A stretch of 64,000 nt of DNA from Bacillus pumilus (GTDB lineage Bacteria > Bacillota > Bacilli > Bacillales > Bacillaceae). The notes beneath the pieces are model-generated. The model was not told the DNA's origin and searched no databases. It worked only from the letters and a program-made list of their open reading frames with translations. A program made the position numbers and the translations under genes. Numbering within the stretch: position 1 is the first letter of the stretch; each line of letters starts with the position of its first letter. The stretch covers positions 620,001 to 684,000 of the forward strand of contig NZ_LT906438.1 in NCBI RefSeq assembly GCF_900186955.1, given 5' to 3'. This document shows, in pieces, positions 18,038 through 25,613 of the stretch.

Positions 18038-18172
18038 TGGAGCAAGTACAGACCTAGTCCCGCTACTATATTTCTTCTGACTTGCACTCTGCCTAAAGCG
18101 CCGCGATCCTTAGGCTCTACTATACCACGCGGCATACTATATGGTATGGCGGGGTGAGTTTAATACTCACAA
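18038..18172 (-). ncRNA. Candidate structured non-coding RNA just 5' of the reverse transcriptase
   Basis: In an AT-rich setting this ~135-bp patch is GC-rich and full of pairings. GTGAGT/ACTCAC lie at 18154-18159 and 18165-18170, and CATAC/GTATG at 18133-18137 and 18144-18148. GCCTAA/TTAGGC lie at 18091-18096 and 18110-18115, and GCAAGT/ACTTGC at 18042-18047 and 18080-18085. The loop of the third hairpin holds GCCGCG (18100-18105), which is exactly complementary to CGCGGC at 18128-18133, so a pseudoknot or alternative fold is possible. It ends ~28 bp before the RT start codon. RT-associated RNAs serve as template or primer in retron and DRT systems; that role here is inferred. Confidence 0.6.
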
Positions 18173-18460
18173 ATACAAATAATGTATAATATAACAAGAA
18201 GACAAGTTCTGATGGTGAGGTGTTCTATGATGATAGATATAACTTTGGTATGCTACTTATCTAGTATGCTGATCTTAAGATTAGCATACGGTATACAAGT
18301 TTCAACTTTCACAGTAATATCTCTTGACATTGTTATACAACATACCCAGTACTCTAATAAATGATAATAGTACTAGCAATATAATATTAACATAAATTAC
18401 TTTGGAAGGAAAACAATAACTTTCTTGGTCCATTAACTTGTAATTAAGAAAAGTAATAGT
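18173..18460. promoter_or_regulatory. AT-rich control region between the reverse transcriptase unit and the GNAT gene
   Basis: No credible gene is present. The main signal is a 26-bp near-perfect inverted repeat at 18264-18289 (GTATGCTGATCTT with AAGATTAGCATAC, one G-T mismatch). The half-site GTATGCT is repeated directly at 18248-18254. On the minus strand TATATTATACATTAT near 18180-18195 is a plausible AT-rich promoter for the RNA/RT transcript. A further long-range repeat, ATTACTTT and AAAGTAAT near 18397 and 18450, flanks the GNAT end. Confidence 0.4.
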
Positions 18461-19027
18461 CTATTTTTTCTCGTAATCCCTCTTCAAAATCGAATACATA
18501 AACACATCATCAAACCCATTCTGACCAAGATCATACTCCCGCAATAAACCTTCTCTTACAAAATTAAAGTTCTCCAATAATTGAACAGAAGACGTGTTTG
18601 TTGGATCAATAATCGCTTCAATCCGGTTCAGACTCATCTCCTGAAACCCATATCGTAACACCGCAGCGATCGCTTCACTCATAATGCCTTTTCTCCAATG
18701 ATCGTGATGCAATTCATAGCCAATTTCCGTGCGGCAGTGCTGTTTTTCCAAATGAAAAAATCCACAGCTGCCGATGATCGCAGGATCATCTTTTAAAGAA
18801 ATGCCCCACCGGATGCCTGTTTGTTCTTTGAAGATATTGTCATACCACTTGATTTCTCCTCTTGTGTCTTCGATGGATTCATGTGCATCAATGCCCATGT
18901 AGCGGCACACGGTTTCATTGGATAAGTAGATGTGCATATCCTCAGCATCTTCGATTGTTGCTTGTTTTAAGATTAGTCTTTCGGTATGTATTGTTGGAAA
19001 TGATTTTGGATAGGTGATTTTGTTCAT
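18461..19027 (-). CDS. GNAT acetyltransferase, RimJ/RimL type
   Basis: A 188-residue acetyltransferase of the RimJ/RimL/YkkB group. It has TERLILKQATIEDAEDMHIY at the N-terminus, IGSCGFFHLE, and the acetyl-CoA-binding stretch IGYELHHDHWRKGIMSEAIAAVLRYGF. ELHHDHWRKGIMSEA corresponds to the pyrophosphate-binding loop (R-x-x-G-x-x-S/A). It probably acetylates a protein N-terminus or a small molecule; the substrate is unknown. The start ATG 19027 is 3 bp after the stop of the upstream zinc-ribbon gene, and its GGAGGAT ribosome site overlaps that gene's last codons, so the two are coupled. Confidence 0.88.
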   Translation of the reverse strand: MNKITYPKSFPTIHTERLILKQATIEDAEDMHIYLSNETVCRYMGIDAHESIEDTRGEIKWYDNIFKEQTGIRWGISLKDDPAIIGSCGFFHLEKQHCRTEIGYELHHDHWRKGIMSEAIAAVLRYGFQEMSLNRIEAIIDPTNTSSVQLLENFNFVREGLLREYDLGQNGFDDVFMYSILKRDYEKK

Positions 19028-19030
19028 TTT

Positions 19031-19216
19031 TTATCCTCCATGTGATGTCTTTTGTTCTGTACATGCCTGACAATAAAAAACCCCTTCATTCCTCAGCCAA
19101 GCCTTCACCTCTGTCATTCCTCGTCTCTTTGGATAGACCAGCTTGACGTACACTTCTTCGTTTCCTTCTATCTTTTTCTGACAGCTAGCACATGTAGGTT
19201 CTTCAAATCGAAACAA
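19031..19216 (-). CDS. Small zinc-ribbon protein
   Basis: A 61-residue protein with two CxxC pairs, CASCQK (~residues 10-15) and FYCQACTEQ (~48-56), which should bind one zinc ion. The middle is basic (LVYPKRRGMTEVKAWLRNEG). Similar short proteins sit beside acetyltransferases in many Bacillus genomes and are often mis-named in databases. It is the first gene of a two-gene unit with the downstream GNAT gene. Function is unknown. Confidence 0.75.
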   Translation of the reverse strand: MFRFEEPTCASCQKKIEGNEEVYVKLVYPKRRGMTEVKAWLRNEGVFYCQACTEQKTSHGG

Positions 19217-19395
19217 TCGACATACTCCTTTTTGTACATATTTCTTCCATTATATCAAATGTTCAACTTATTCTTTCGACTCTATTCTTCACTTTCTCTA
19301 TTTTTATCCGACATATGCTAAGTAAAATAAATTTTCATTTGTTGAAACCGTTTGAGAGAAAGCTTGCTCTAACAGGTGTAGGAGGTGTGAGTGAG

Positions 19396-19941
19396 ATGAA
19401 GCAAGTGCGTCTAATTAAAAAAGCACAAAAAGGGAATGTCCTGGCATTTGAGAAATTAATGCTGATGTATCAGGAGCGTTTATATAAAACGGCTTTTCTC
19501 TACACAAGAAATAAAGAGGATTCATTAGATGCTGTTCAAGAAACGGTCATTAAAGCGTTTAAGCATCTATCTGGATTAAAAGAACCAGCTTATTTTTCTA
19601 GCTGGCTGACTCGGATTTTGATCAATACAATTTTTGCGATGAAGAAAAAGCAGCAAGATGTTGTTCCGTTTGAACAGCATCATGAGAGCGTTGAACGACA
19701 TGATTTTTTAGAAGACAAGCTTGATTTAAAAAATGCACTTGAAGTGTTAGATGAGCAATATCAGCTCGTGATTCAGCTATTTTATTTTCAAGATTATTCG
19801 ATTTCAATGATTTCTCAGCAGATGGGTGTGCCTGAAGGAACGGTTAAAACTCATTTGTATCGAGCAAGAAAGCTATTAAAGCAAACATTGGAGAAGGAGG
19901 AGAGTGTCGATGGAACGAAAAGAAATGAAAAAGCTTTATGA
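19396..19941 (+). CDS. ECF-type RNA polymerase sigma factor
   Basis: A 181-residue group 4 sigma factor. Region 2 is RLIKKAQKGNVLAFEKLMLMYQERLYKTAFLY followed by DSLDAVQETVIKAF. Region 4 contains LDEQYQLVIQLFYFQDYSISMI and the recognition helix MGVPEGTVKTHLYRARKLLK. The frame is open from 19315, but ATG 19396 (MKQVRLIKKAQKG) starts at the conserved domain edge and has AGGAGG upstream. The end overlaps the next gene by 32 bp, which encodes a membrane protein of the anti-sigma type, so the pair should form a signal-responsive module. The inducing signal is unknown. Confidence 0.9.
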   Translation: MKQVRLIKKAQKGNVLAFEKLMLMYQERLYKTAFLYTRNKEDSLDAVQETVIKAFKHLSGLKEPAYFSSWLTRILINTIFAMKKKQQDVVPFEQHHESVERHDFLEDKLDLKNALEVLDEQYQLVIQLFYFQDYSISMISQQMGVPEGTVKTHLYRARKLLKQTLEKEESVDGTKRNEKAL

Positions 19942-21355
19942 TGAGATTGATGTACCAACGGTTGAAGTAACCTCTGCGATTCGCCAAGCAATAGGAGATG
20001 TGAAAGCGGAAAAGAAAAGACTTTTGTTCACATGGAATTGGAGAACGCCAATATATTCTGTCATCATACTAATCGTTCTTTATTTTTCATCAGGCTTTCT
20101 TTTTCCTTCTCTTAATACAGCGATGGCACGTGTCCCGATTATTGGACAGTTTTATATGATGTTTCACGATAAAGTAGGAATGTCTCTTTTTCAGAGTGAT
20201 TTGGTGAAGCATGTCAATGAGGGGGCTGAATCAAGAGGGGTTACTGTGAAAGTAAATAGTGTGTATTATGATGCCGGGCGGCTTGTTTATACGTTTACTG
20301 TGGAGAATTTCCATACAAACGAAGATGTTGTATCGTTTAGAGTGAATCCAGAAAAAATCGATGGAAACTTTCAACTGAATTTTGATAAAACAGAGTTGAA
20401 AAAATTAAAAGATGGCCGCTATGTTGGGCAGACGGAAGTCTATACAAATGGACAAACGATCAAACAAGGTCAGCAAGTGCCACTTGTTATTTCGAAGATT
20501 GGGGATATTGTAGGGAATTGGCGCTTCAAGTTACCTGTGGTCAAGCAAAAAACCACTTTATTAGCGGGACAAAAAGACGTGTCTATTTTAAATGGACGGT
20601 ATCAAATAAGAAACGTAAAGGTAGAAAATGGAGTGAATGGCTCTGCTATTCAATATGCCATTGATTACAATGGTTTTGCCAAAGATGATAGAGTTAGTAT
20701 TGATGGAATGAAGGATAATTTAGGGAATGAGTATGAGCTTGAGATTGGAACCGTTTTAAGAAAAAAACAACTGACTTCTGACAAAACTAGAAAAGATCAT
20801 TTGACAATTTTGAATCAGCCGATCAATCCAAAGGCGACTGAATTGACATTTTACACGAATGTGAGAAACGAACGAGAATACAGCCACATTATTCCTCTTC
20901 AGACAAAGCTGCCTGTTCAGTTCAAAACAAAACACCATGGCATCGGAATCAAAATCAATAAGATAGAGCAAAAAGACCGATCTGTGATTGTTGATTATCA
21001 ATTTACTGGAGTAGATCAAAAAGAATTAGATCAGGATGTGATGGAGAATATAGGTGAATTCATTGGATTAGGCGATGTTGAAAAGATGAAATCATGGCCC
21101 GATCCACAAGCAGACTATGAAAGCGGATATTACTTGAAGGGGAACCATGCGAAGATGACGAATGTAAAGACAGCTTCCATGCAATCCACCTTTGAATTTG
21201 ATGATAAGAATCTAGAGACTTTATCATTAAACCATTTTTCTTTTAAAGATTATGGGCTTTATCTTGATTTGTCAGAACTGAATATGTTGGCACCACAGAA
21301 AGCGATAAAGGTAACCATTCCAGTCAAAAAAGAAACTTCAAAAGCTAGTCAATAA
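19910..21355 (+). CDS. Membrane anti-sigma factor, DUF4179 type
   Basis: About 481 residues. A short cytoplasmic N-terminus (~1-45) is followed by one membrane helix, PIYSVIILIVLYFSSGFLF (~45-63), and a large extracytoplasmic part. NTAMARVPIIGQFYMMFHD is the start of the DUF4179 domain, and the C-terminal half is rich in beta-strand-like repeats. This layout fits an anti-sigma factor holding the upstream ECF sigma at the membrane. The open frame begins with GTG 19904; ATG 19910 is preferred because AGGAGG is 9 bases from it and only 3 from the GTG. Confidence 0.82.
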   Translation: MERKEMKKLYDEIDVPTVEVTSAIRQAIGDVKAEKKRLLFTWNWRTPIYSVIILIVLYFSSGFLFPSLNTAMARVPIIGQFYMMFHDKVGMSLFQSDLVKHVNEGAESRGVTVKVNSVYYDAGRLVYTFTVENFHTNEDVVSFRVNPEKIDGNFQLNFDKTELKKLKDGRYVGQTEVYTNGQTIKQGQQVPLVISKIGDIVGNWRFKLPVVKQKTTLLAGQKDVSILNGRYQIRNVKVENGVNGSAIQYAIDYNGFAKDDRVSIDGMKDNLGNEYELEIGTVLRKKQLTSDKTRKDHLTILNQPINPKATELTFYTNVRNEREYSHIIPLQTKLPVQFKTKHHGIGIKINKIEQKDRSVIVDYQFTGVDQKELDQDVMENIGEFIGLGDVEKMKSWPDPQADYESGYYLKGNHAKMTNVKTASMQSTFEFDDKNLETLSLNHFSFKDYGLYLDLSELNMLAPQKAIKVTIPVKKETSKASQ

Positions 21356-21362
21356 ATAAGAG

Positions 21363-21393
21363 AGCGAACATGATTATACATGTTCGCTTTTTG
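21363..21393 (+). terminator. Terminator after the sigma/anti-sigma pair
   Basis: AGCGAACATG (21363-21372) pairs with CATGTTCGCT (21379-21388), followed by TTTTT. It also contains the stop codon of the converging MFS gene in its loop. Confidence 0.85.
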
Positions 21394-22561
21394 TCTGCTT
21401 TTGGACCAGTCGATTACGATGGAACGAGTACCAAATCAACATGAATGCAACAAAACTGGCTAAACCGCCAATCCAGCTTAAGTTCATGACATTTGTATAT
21501 TGTATAATCACGCCGCCCATTGACGATCCAAGCATCATGCCGATGTTCATTATCGCTGTATTAAAGCTCAGCACGGTTTCTGATGCTTGGGGTTTAAGGG
21601 AGATCAGATAAAATTGCTTCGCTGGTGTTGTTGTCCATGTAGCAATGCCCCAAATGGCGAGTGTAATTAAGACCCCGATAGCGGAGAATTGCGTAAAGAA
21701 GAGCATAAATAAAGACAACATCTGGATCATGATGCTGATCGAGATGGTTCGGTTTGGTCCCCATTGATCAACGGCGAAGCCGCCAAATCGTGAGCCTATA
21801 AAAGCAGCGATTCCTAAAATGAGCAAGGCGATACTTGTCATTTCAAGAGAGAAGCCAGCAGTCTGTCGTAATAAAGGCGAGATATAGGCGAATACCATTG
21901 TGTAGCCTAAGATCCAAAAGACGGTTGTGGCTAAGCCGCTGATCACTCTGCTATCTTGAAGGAGATGTAATTGCTGCTTCAATGGCAGGTGTGAATGTCC
22001 CTCCATGCGTGGCAGTAATTGATAAAGCAGTAGTAAAAGACAAGCAGTACCTAGTGCAATGATGAGAAAAATATAGTGCCAATCCACATGACCTGATAAA
22101 AATGTGCCAATCGGGACACCAAGTACGAGTGAAACGGTAAAACCAGTAATGACCGTTGCCATCGCGCTGCCCTTTTTTTCTGGAGGGGCGATCTGCGCTG
22201 CATAATTCGTGGCAACGACAATATATAAGCCGCCACTCATCGCCATGATGACTCGGGATAGCAGGAGTAGCACAAAGTGATGGCTAAAAAAGGCGACCAC
22301 ATTGCCTAAAATAAACACAAAAATCGCCGATAACAGAACCTTTTTTCGGTTCAATTTCGATGTTGCCATCACTAAAAAGAGAGCACCTACTGCATAAAAG
22401 AGAGAGTAAACGGTAATAAGCTGCCCGGCAGCAGGAATGGAGATGTTTAAATCAACAGAAATCATATCTAGAATGCCTGACACGACGAATTCTGACGTGC
22501 CTGTGACGAATGAACCGACAGCTAAAAGAATAATCAATAACTGATGTGATGTGTTTTTCAT
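21374..22561 (-). CDS. MFS transporter, DHA1/AraJ-like
   Basis: A 395-residue, 12-helix major facilitator of the drug:H+ antiporter-1 group. The N-terminal signature LLAVGSFVTGTSEFVVSGIL and the motif LVMATSKLNRKKVLL between helices 2 and 3 are characteristic, and GFTVSLVLGVPIGTFLS fits motif C of exporters. It is divergent from the LysR regulator at 22663 across a 101-bp gap, the usual layout when a LysR protein controls a neighbouring exporter. Substrate unknown (sugar, amino acid or drug efflux are all possible). Confidence 0.87.
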   Translation of the reverse strand: MKNTSHQLLIILLAVGSFVTGTSEFVVSGILDMISVDLNISIPAAGQLITVYSLFYAVGALFLVMATSKLNRKKVLLSAIFVFILGNVVAFFSHHFVLLLLSRVIMAMSGGLYIVVATNYAAQIAPPEKKGSAMATVITGFTVSLVLGVPIGTFLSGHVDWHYIFLIIALGTACLLLLLYQLLPRMEGHSHLPLKQQLHLLQDSRVISGLATTVFWILGYTMVFAYISPLLRQTAGFSLEMTSIALLILGIAAFIGSRFGGFAVDQWGPNRTISISIMIQMLSLFMLFFTQFSAIGVLITLAIWGIATWTTTPAKQFYLISLKPQASETVLSFNTAIMNIGMMLGSSMGGVIIQYTNVMNLSWIGGLASFVAFMLIWYSFHRNRLVQKQTKSEHV

Positions 22562-22662
22562 TTTTGAACCCTTCCTTCAATTTGATACGTTGTATTTAGT
22601 TTAAATTCCGTGCTAACATAAGTAAAATTGATGTTTTTCATGAAGGAGATGAGTGAATACTC

Positions 22663-23559
22663 ATGAGCTTTGTTCGCTTTGATATTGTTGCAAAAGTGGT
22701 CGAGCTTGGTAGTTTTACCGCAGCAGCTGAAGCATTAAATATGACGCAGTCTGCGGTCAGTCATGCGGTGGCGAGTTTAGAAACGGAGTGGGGTGTGTCT
22801 TTATTCATTCGTGATCGAAAAAAGGGTATTATGCTGACAGATATCGGTCAAACGCTTCTCCCGCATATTAGAGAAGTGTTAAATAGGGTGGAGAAGATCC
22901 AGCAAGAAATTGCGTTAACGAAAAATATCGAAACGGGCTTAATTCGTATCGGAACTTTTGCCAGTGCATCAGCTTGTTTATTGCCTAAGCTGCTTGTGAG
23001 CTATCAGAAAAAGCATCCGAAAATCGAATTTAAATTTTATGAGGGAACGTATGAAGAAATATTGGAGTGGCTGGATTCTGGCATCATTGATGTTGGTTTT
23101 GTTGTGAAAGGCCATGCAGATGAAGCCTTTGATTTACTGCCGCTGATCAAAGATGAGATGGTGGTCGCCTATCATCCAAATCATCGCTTTCACCAGCAGT
23201 CCATTGTAGATATCACAGATTTGGCGGATGAACCATTTATTATGCCGACTGGCATGTATCAATCACATGTAGAGGATATTTTTGCTGAGGCTCAATTGAA
23301 GCCAGCTACTTTATTTGAAGTACACGATTGTACGACCATTGCTCGTATGGTTGGGGAAGGGCTTGGTGTCACGATAGGTCCTGAGCTGTTTTTAAAAACG
23401 CAGCAGCTTGTGCACATTCGAAAGTTGAATGTGTCTCATCACCGCGAGGTTGCGCTCGCCTGTCCGTCTCTCTCCCAAGCTTCTCCGGCAGTGAAAGAGT
23501 TTTTCTATGTAGCCGAGGCAGTTTTTGCAAAAGAGAAGGATTTGGATAAGGGTGTATAA
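22663..23559 (+). CDS. LysR-family transcription regulator
   Basis: A 298-residue protein. The winged HTH at residues ~5-63 includes ELGSFTAAAEALNMTQSAVSHAVASLE. The effector-binding domain (~90-295) begins with GLIRIGTFASASACLLPKLL and contains EGLGVTIGPELFL. Start ATG 22663 follows GAAGGAGATGAGTGAATACTC. It likely controls the divergent MFS exporter and itself. The ligand is not deducible. Confidence 0.88.
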   Translation: MSFVRFDIVAKVVELGSFTAAAEALNMTQSAVSHAVASLETEWGVSLFIRDRKKGIMLTDIGQTLLPHIREVLNRVEKIQQEIALTKNIETGLIRIGTFASASACLLPKLLVSYQKKHPKIEFKFYEGTYEEILEWLDSGIIDVGFVVKGHADEAFDLLPLIKDEMVVAYHPNHRFHQQSIVDITDLADEPFIMPTGMYQSHVEDIFAEAQLKPATLFEVHDCTTIARMVGEGLGVTIGPELFLKTQQLVHIRKLNVSHHREVALACPSLSQASPAVKEFFYVAEAVFAKEKDLDKGV

Positions 23560-23603
23560 AGAACTACATGCGATTTTCCAAATTCGTGTAATAAGACGAA
23601 TGA

Positions 23604-23637
23604 AGCGGACATTTCTTTGAAAAATGTTCGCTTTTCG
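23604..23637 (+). terminator. Terminator after the LysR gene
   Basis: AGCGGACATTT pairs with AAATGTTCGCT across a short loop, followed by TTTTCG. It closes the accessory block before the pbuG promoter. Confidence 0.75.
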
Positions 23638-23639
23638 TA

Positions 23640-23668
23640 TTGTGTTTTAAAAATGAAGTTGGTACAAT
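23640..23668 (+). promoter_or_regulatory. Sigma-A promoter of pbuG
   Basis: TTGTGT (23640-23645), a 17-bp spacer and TACAAT (23663-23668), about 30 bp upstream of the riboswitch aptamer. Confidence 0.65.
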
Positions 23669-23693
23669 AGACACAGAAATCAAATAGATAGAA

Positions 23694-23866
23694 GTCGTAT
23701 AATAGCGGGGATATGGCCCGCAAGTTTCTACCAAGCTACCGTAAATAGCTTGACTACGTCAATTCACACTCGTTTGATATAAATCATGCATTGTTCTTGT
23801 TTTATGTCACCGTCTGAATTCACATATGTAGTCAAGCGTCCCAAAACTGTTGGGGCGTTTTTTATT
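23694..23866 (+). ncRNA. Guanine (purine) riboswitch of pbuG
   Basis: The aptamer is at ~23694-23760. It contains CGTATAATAGCGGGGATATGG, GTTTCTACCAAGCTACCGTAAA and the 3' arm TGACTACG. The C in GACTACG is the specificity base for guanine or hypoxanthine; adenine switches carry U. TGACTAC (23751-23757) is complementary to GTAGTCA (23828-23834), the expected antiterminator alternative. The expression platform ends with terminator CGTCCCAA/TTGGGGCG plus T-run (23836-23866). Guanine should end transcription before pbuG. Confidence 0.95.
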
Positions 23867-23920
23867 TGACTTGTGAATGGGGCAGACTAAAGCAAAAGGA
23901 CATGAAGGGAGTCAGTTGGC

Positions 23921-25246
23921 TTGAAACAGTTTTTTCAGTTTGATGAATTAGGAACGAATTACCGCAGAGAAATCATCGGTGGTTTAACCACATTTTTGGC
24001 GATGGCTTACATTTTGTTTGTCAATCCGATCACACTTGCTTTAGTGTCGGTACCGGATTTTCCAGATAAATTACGAATTGATCAAGGCGCTGTCTTTACA
24101 GCGACGGCGCTAGCCTCTGCCGCAGGGTGTATTCTGATGGGGCTAATTGCTAGGTATCCGATTGCGATTGCTCCAGGTATGGGCTTGAATGCCTTTTTCG
24201 CCTTCTCGGTTGTTCTTGGCATGGGCATTACATGGGAAGCAGCGCTTTCTGGTGTATTTGTTTCAGGATTGATTTTCGTTGCTCTTTCTTTAACAGGTTT
24301 CCGTGAAAAAATTATCAATGCCATTCCGGCTGAGCTAAAGCTAGCGGTTGGTGCAGGTATTGGCCTATTCATTACGTTTGTCGGTCTGCAAGGCTCTGGC
24401 ATTATTGCCAATAACGATAATACGCTCGTTTCGATTGGAAACATTCATAGTGGTCCTGTCTTATTAACGGTGTTTGGTATCGTGGTGACTGTTATTTTAA
24501 TGGTTCTGCGAGTGAATGCAGGTGTCTTCATTGGGATGCTTGTGACAGCTATTGCAGGAATGATTGTTGGTCTTGTTCCAGTACCGACGCAAATTGTGGG
24601 AAGTATTCCAAGCTTATCTCCAACCTTTGGACAAGCCTTGATTCACTTGCCAGACATCTTCTCGATTCAAATGCTTGTCGTGATTTTAACGTTCTTATTC
24701 GTTGGGTTCTTTGATACAGCAGGAACGCTTGTGGCTGTTGCAACCCAAGCTGGTCTAATGAAAAATAATGAGCTGCCGCGTGCAGGAAGAGCACTTCTAG
24801 CGGATTCATCTTCAATTGTTGTAGGTTCTATTCTTGGAACATCGACGACAACATCTTATGTTGAATCTAGCTCAGGTGTTGCTGCTGGTGCACGTTCTGG
24901 ATTTGCATCTGTCGTGACAGGTATTTTCTTCTTGCTTGCGATGTTCTTCTCGCCGCTTTTATCCATCGTTACAAAGAATGTGACAGCACCTGCTTTAATC
25001 ATTGTGGGGGCACTGATGGTCGCTCCGCTTGCGAAGATTGCATGGGATCGTTTTGAAATTGCCGTACCAGCGTTCTTAACGATGATTATGATGCCACTCA
25101 CATACAGTATTGCAACAGGGATTGCGGTTGGCTTTATTTTCTACCCGATTACGATGATCTTTAAAGGGAAAGCCAAAGAAATACATCCGATTATGTATGG
25201 ATTGTTTGTGATCTTTATTCTCTACTTTGCTTTCTTAAATCATTAA
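23921..25246 (+). CDS. pbuG: Hypoxanthine/guanine permease PbuG
   Basis: A 441-residue membrane transporter of the AzgA-like group in the NCS2 superfamily, importing hypoxanthine and guanine. The first helix region reads REIIGGLTTFLAMAYILFVNP. The conserved APGMGLNAFFAF and FVGFFDTAGTLVAVATQAG segments and GTSTTTSYVESSSGVAAGARSG (signature motif) are all present. The start is TTG 23921 (MKQFFQFDEL), matching the B. subtilis protein, with GAAGGGAG upstream. It is regulated by the guanine riboswitch at 23694-23866 and forms a single-gene unit with a terminator right after. Confidence 0.95.
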   Translation: MKQFFQFDELGTNYRREIIGGLTTFLAMAYILFVNPITLALVSVPDFPDKLRIDQGAVFTATALASAAGCILMGLIARYPIAIAPGMGLNAFFAFSVVLGMGITWEAALSGVFVSGLIFVALSLTGFREKIINAIPAELKLAVGAGIGLFITFVGLQGSGIIANNDNTLVSIGNIHSGPVLLTVFGIVVTVILMVLRVNAGVFIGMLVTAIAGMIVGLVPVPTQIVGSIPSLSPTFGQALIHLPDIFSIQMLVVILTFLFVGFFDTAGTLVAVATQAGLMKNNELPRAGRALLADSSSIVVGSILGTSTTTSYVESSSGVAAGARSGFASVVTGIFFLLAMFFSPLLSIVTKNVTAPALIIVGALMVAPLAKIAWDRFEIAVPAFLTMIMMPLTYSIATGIAVGFIFYPITMIFKGKAKEIHPIMYGLFVIFILYFAFLNH

Positions 25247-25251
25247 TTGTT

Positions 25252-25291
25252 GACAAAGGGTTAAAATGATCTTTATTTTAGCCCTTTGTCT
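25252..25291. terminator. Bidirectional terminator after pbuG
   Basis: GACAAAGGGTTAAAAT pairs with ATTTTAGCCCTTTGTC (25252-25290), followed by TTC. It also closes the small minus-strand gene at 25273. Confidence 0.8.
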
Positions 25292-25461
25292 TCTTTCAGC
25301 GTGATAGAAAACCTTTGAAGTCTATGAAGGACGGCTACTTTTGCGGAGCGAATTTGATATTCGTGAGCACCAGCGCGCAGGACTGACAACGAATGCGAGG
25401 GTTTGTCTACACGCTGAAACAGCAGCTCATGGAAGCTGCTGTTTTTTAATTTTCTTGGCAT
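25273..25461 (-). CDS. Small basic protein of unknown function
   Basis: A 62-residue ORF beginning MPRKLKNSSFHELLFQRVDK, with no signal peptide or membrane helix. The ATG has AGAGG eight bases upstream, and the ORF is followed by the shared terminator at 25252-25291. Both favour a real gene. It occupies the place where B. subtilis has yebD, but I cannot confirm homology. Product unknown. Confidence 0.5.
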   Translation of the reverse strand: MPRKLKNSSFHELLFQRVDKPSHSLSVLRAGAHEYQIRSAKVAVLHRLQRFSITLKEDKGLK

Positions 25462-25613
25462 TTTAAAACCTCTGCTGCCCTTTATCCGTCTATTCGTATG
25501 AACGTCAAGGAATCTTGACTGAACAGAGAGACTCCGCTACTTTAAGAGGAGTCATCCGAATAGGTCATTCGTATGAGCCTATAAGGATTGTGCTGGATAG
25601 GAGTTGATATGAG
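25462..25613. promoter_or_regulatory. Intergenic region upstream of yebC with hairpins and a direct repeat
   Basis: TTCGTATGA occurs twice (around 25493 and 25568). Between the copies are TCAAG/CTTGA and GACTCC/GGAGTC hairpins. It could hold a short structured leader for yebC. No gene is seen. Confidence 0.35.

Noticed and set aside
18182..18364. 60-residue plus-strand ORF near the RT region
   Set aside because: No ribosome site, covers an inverted repeat, AT-rich random-looking protein; treated as non-coding.
9947..23600. Intact mobile element (IS, integrase, phage) in the accessory block
   Set aside because: No transposase, integrase or terminal inverted repeats were found; only the guaA duplication hints at past insertion.
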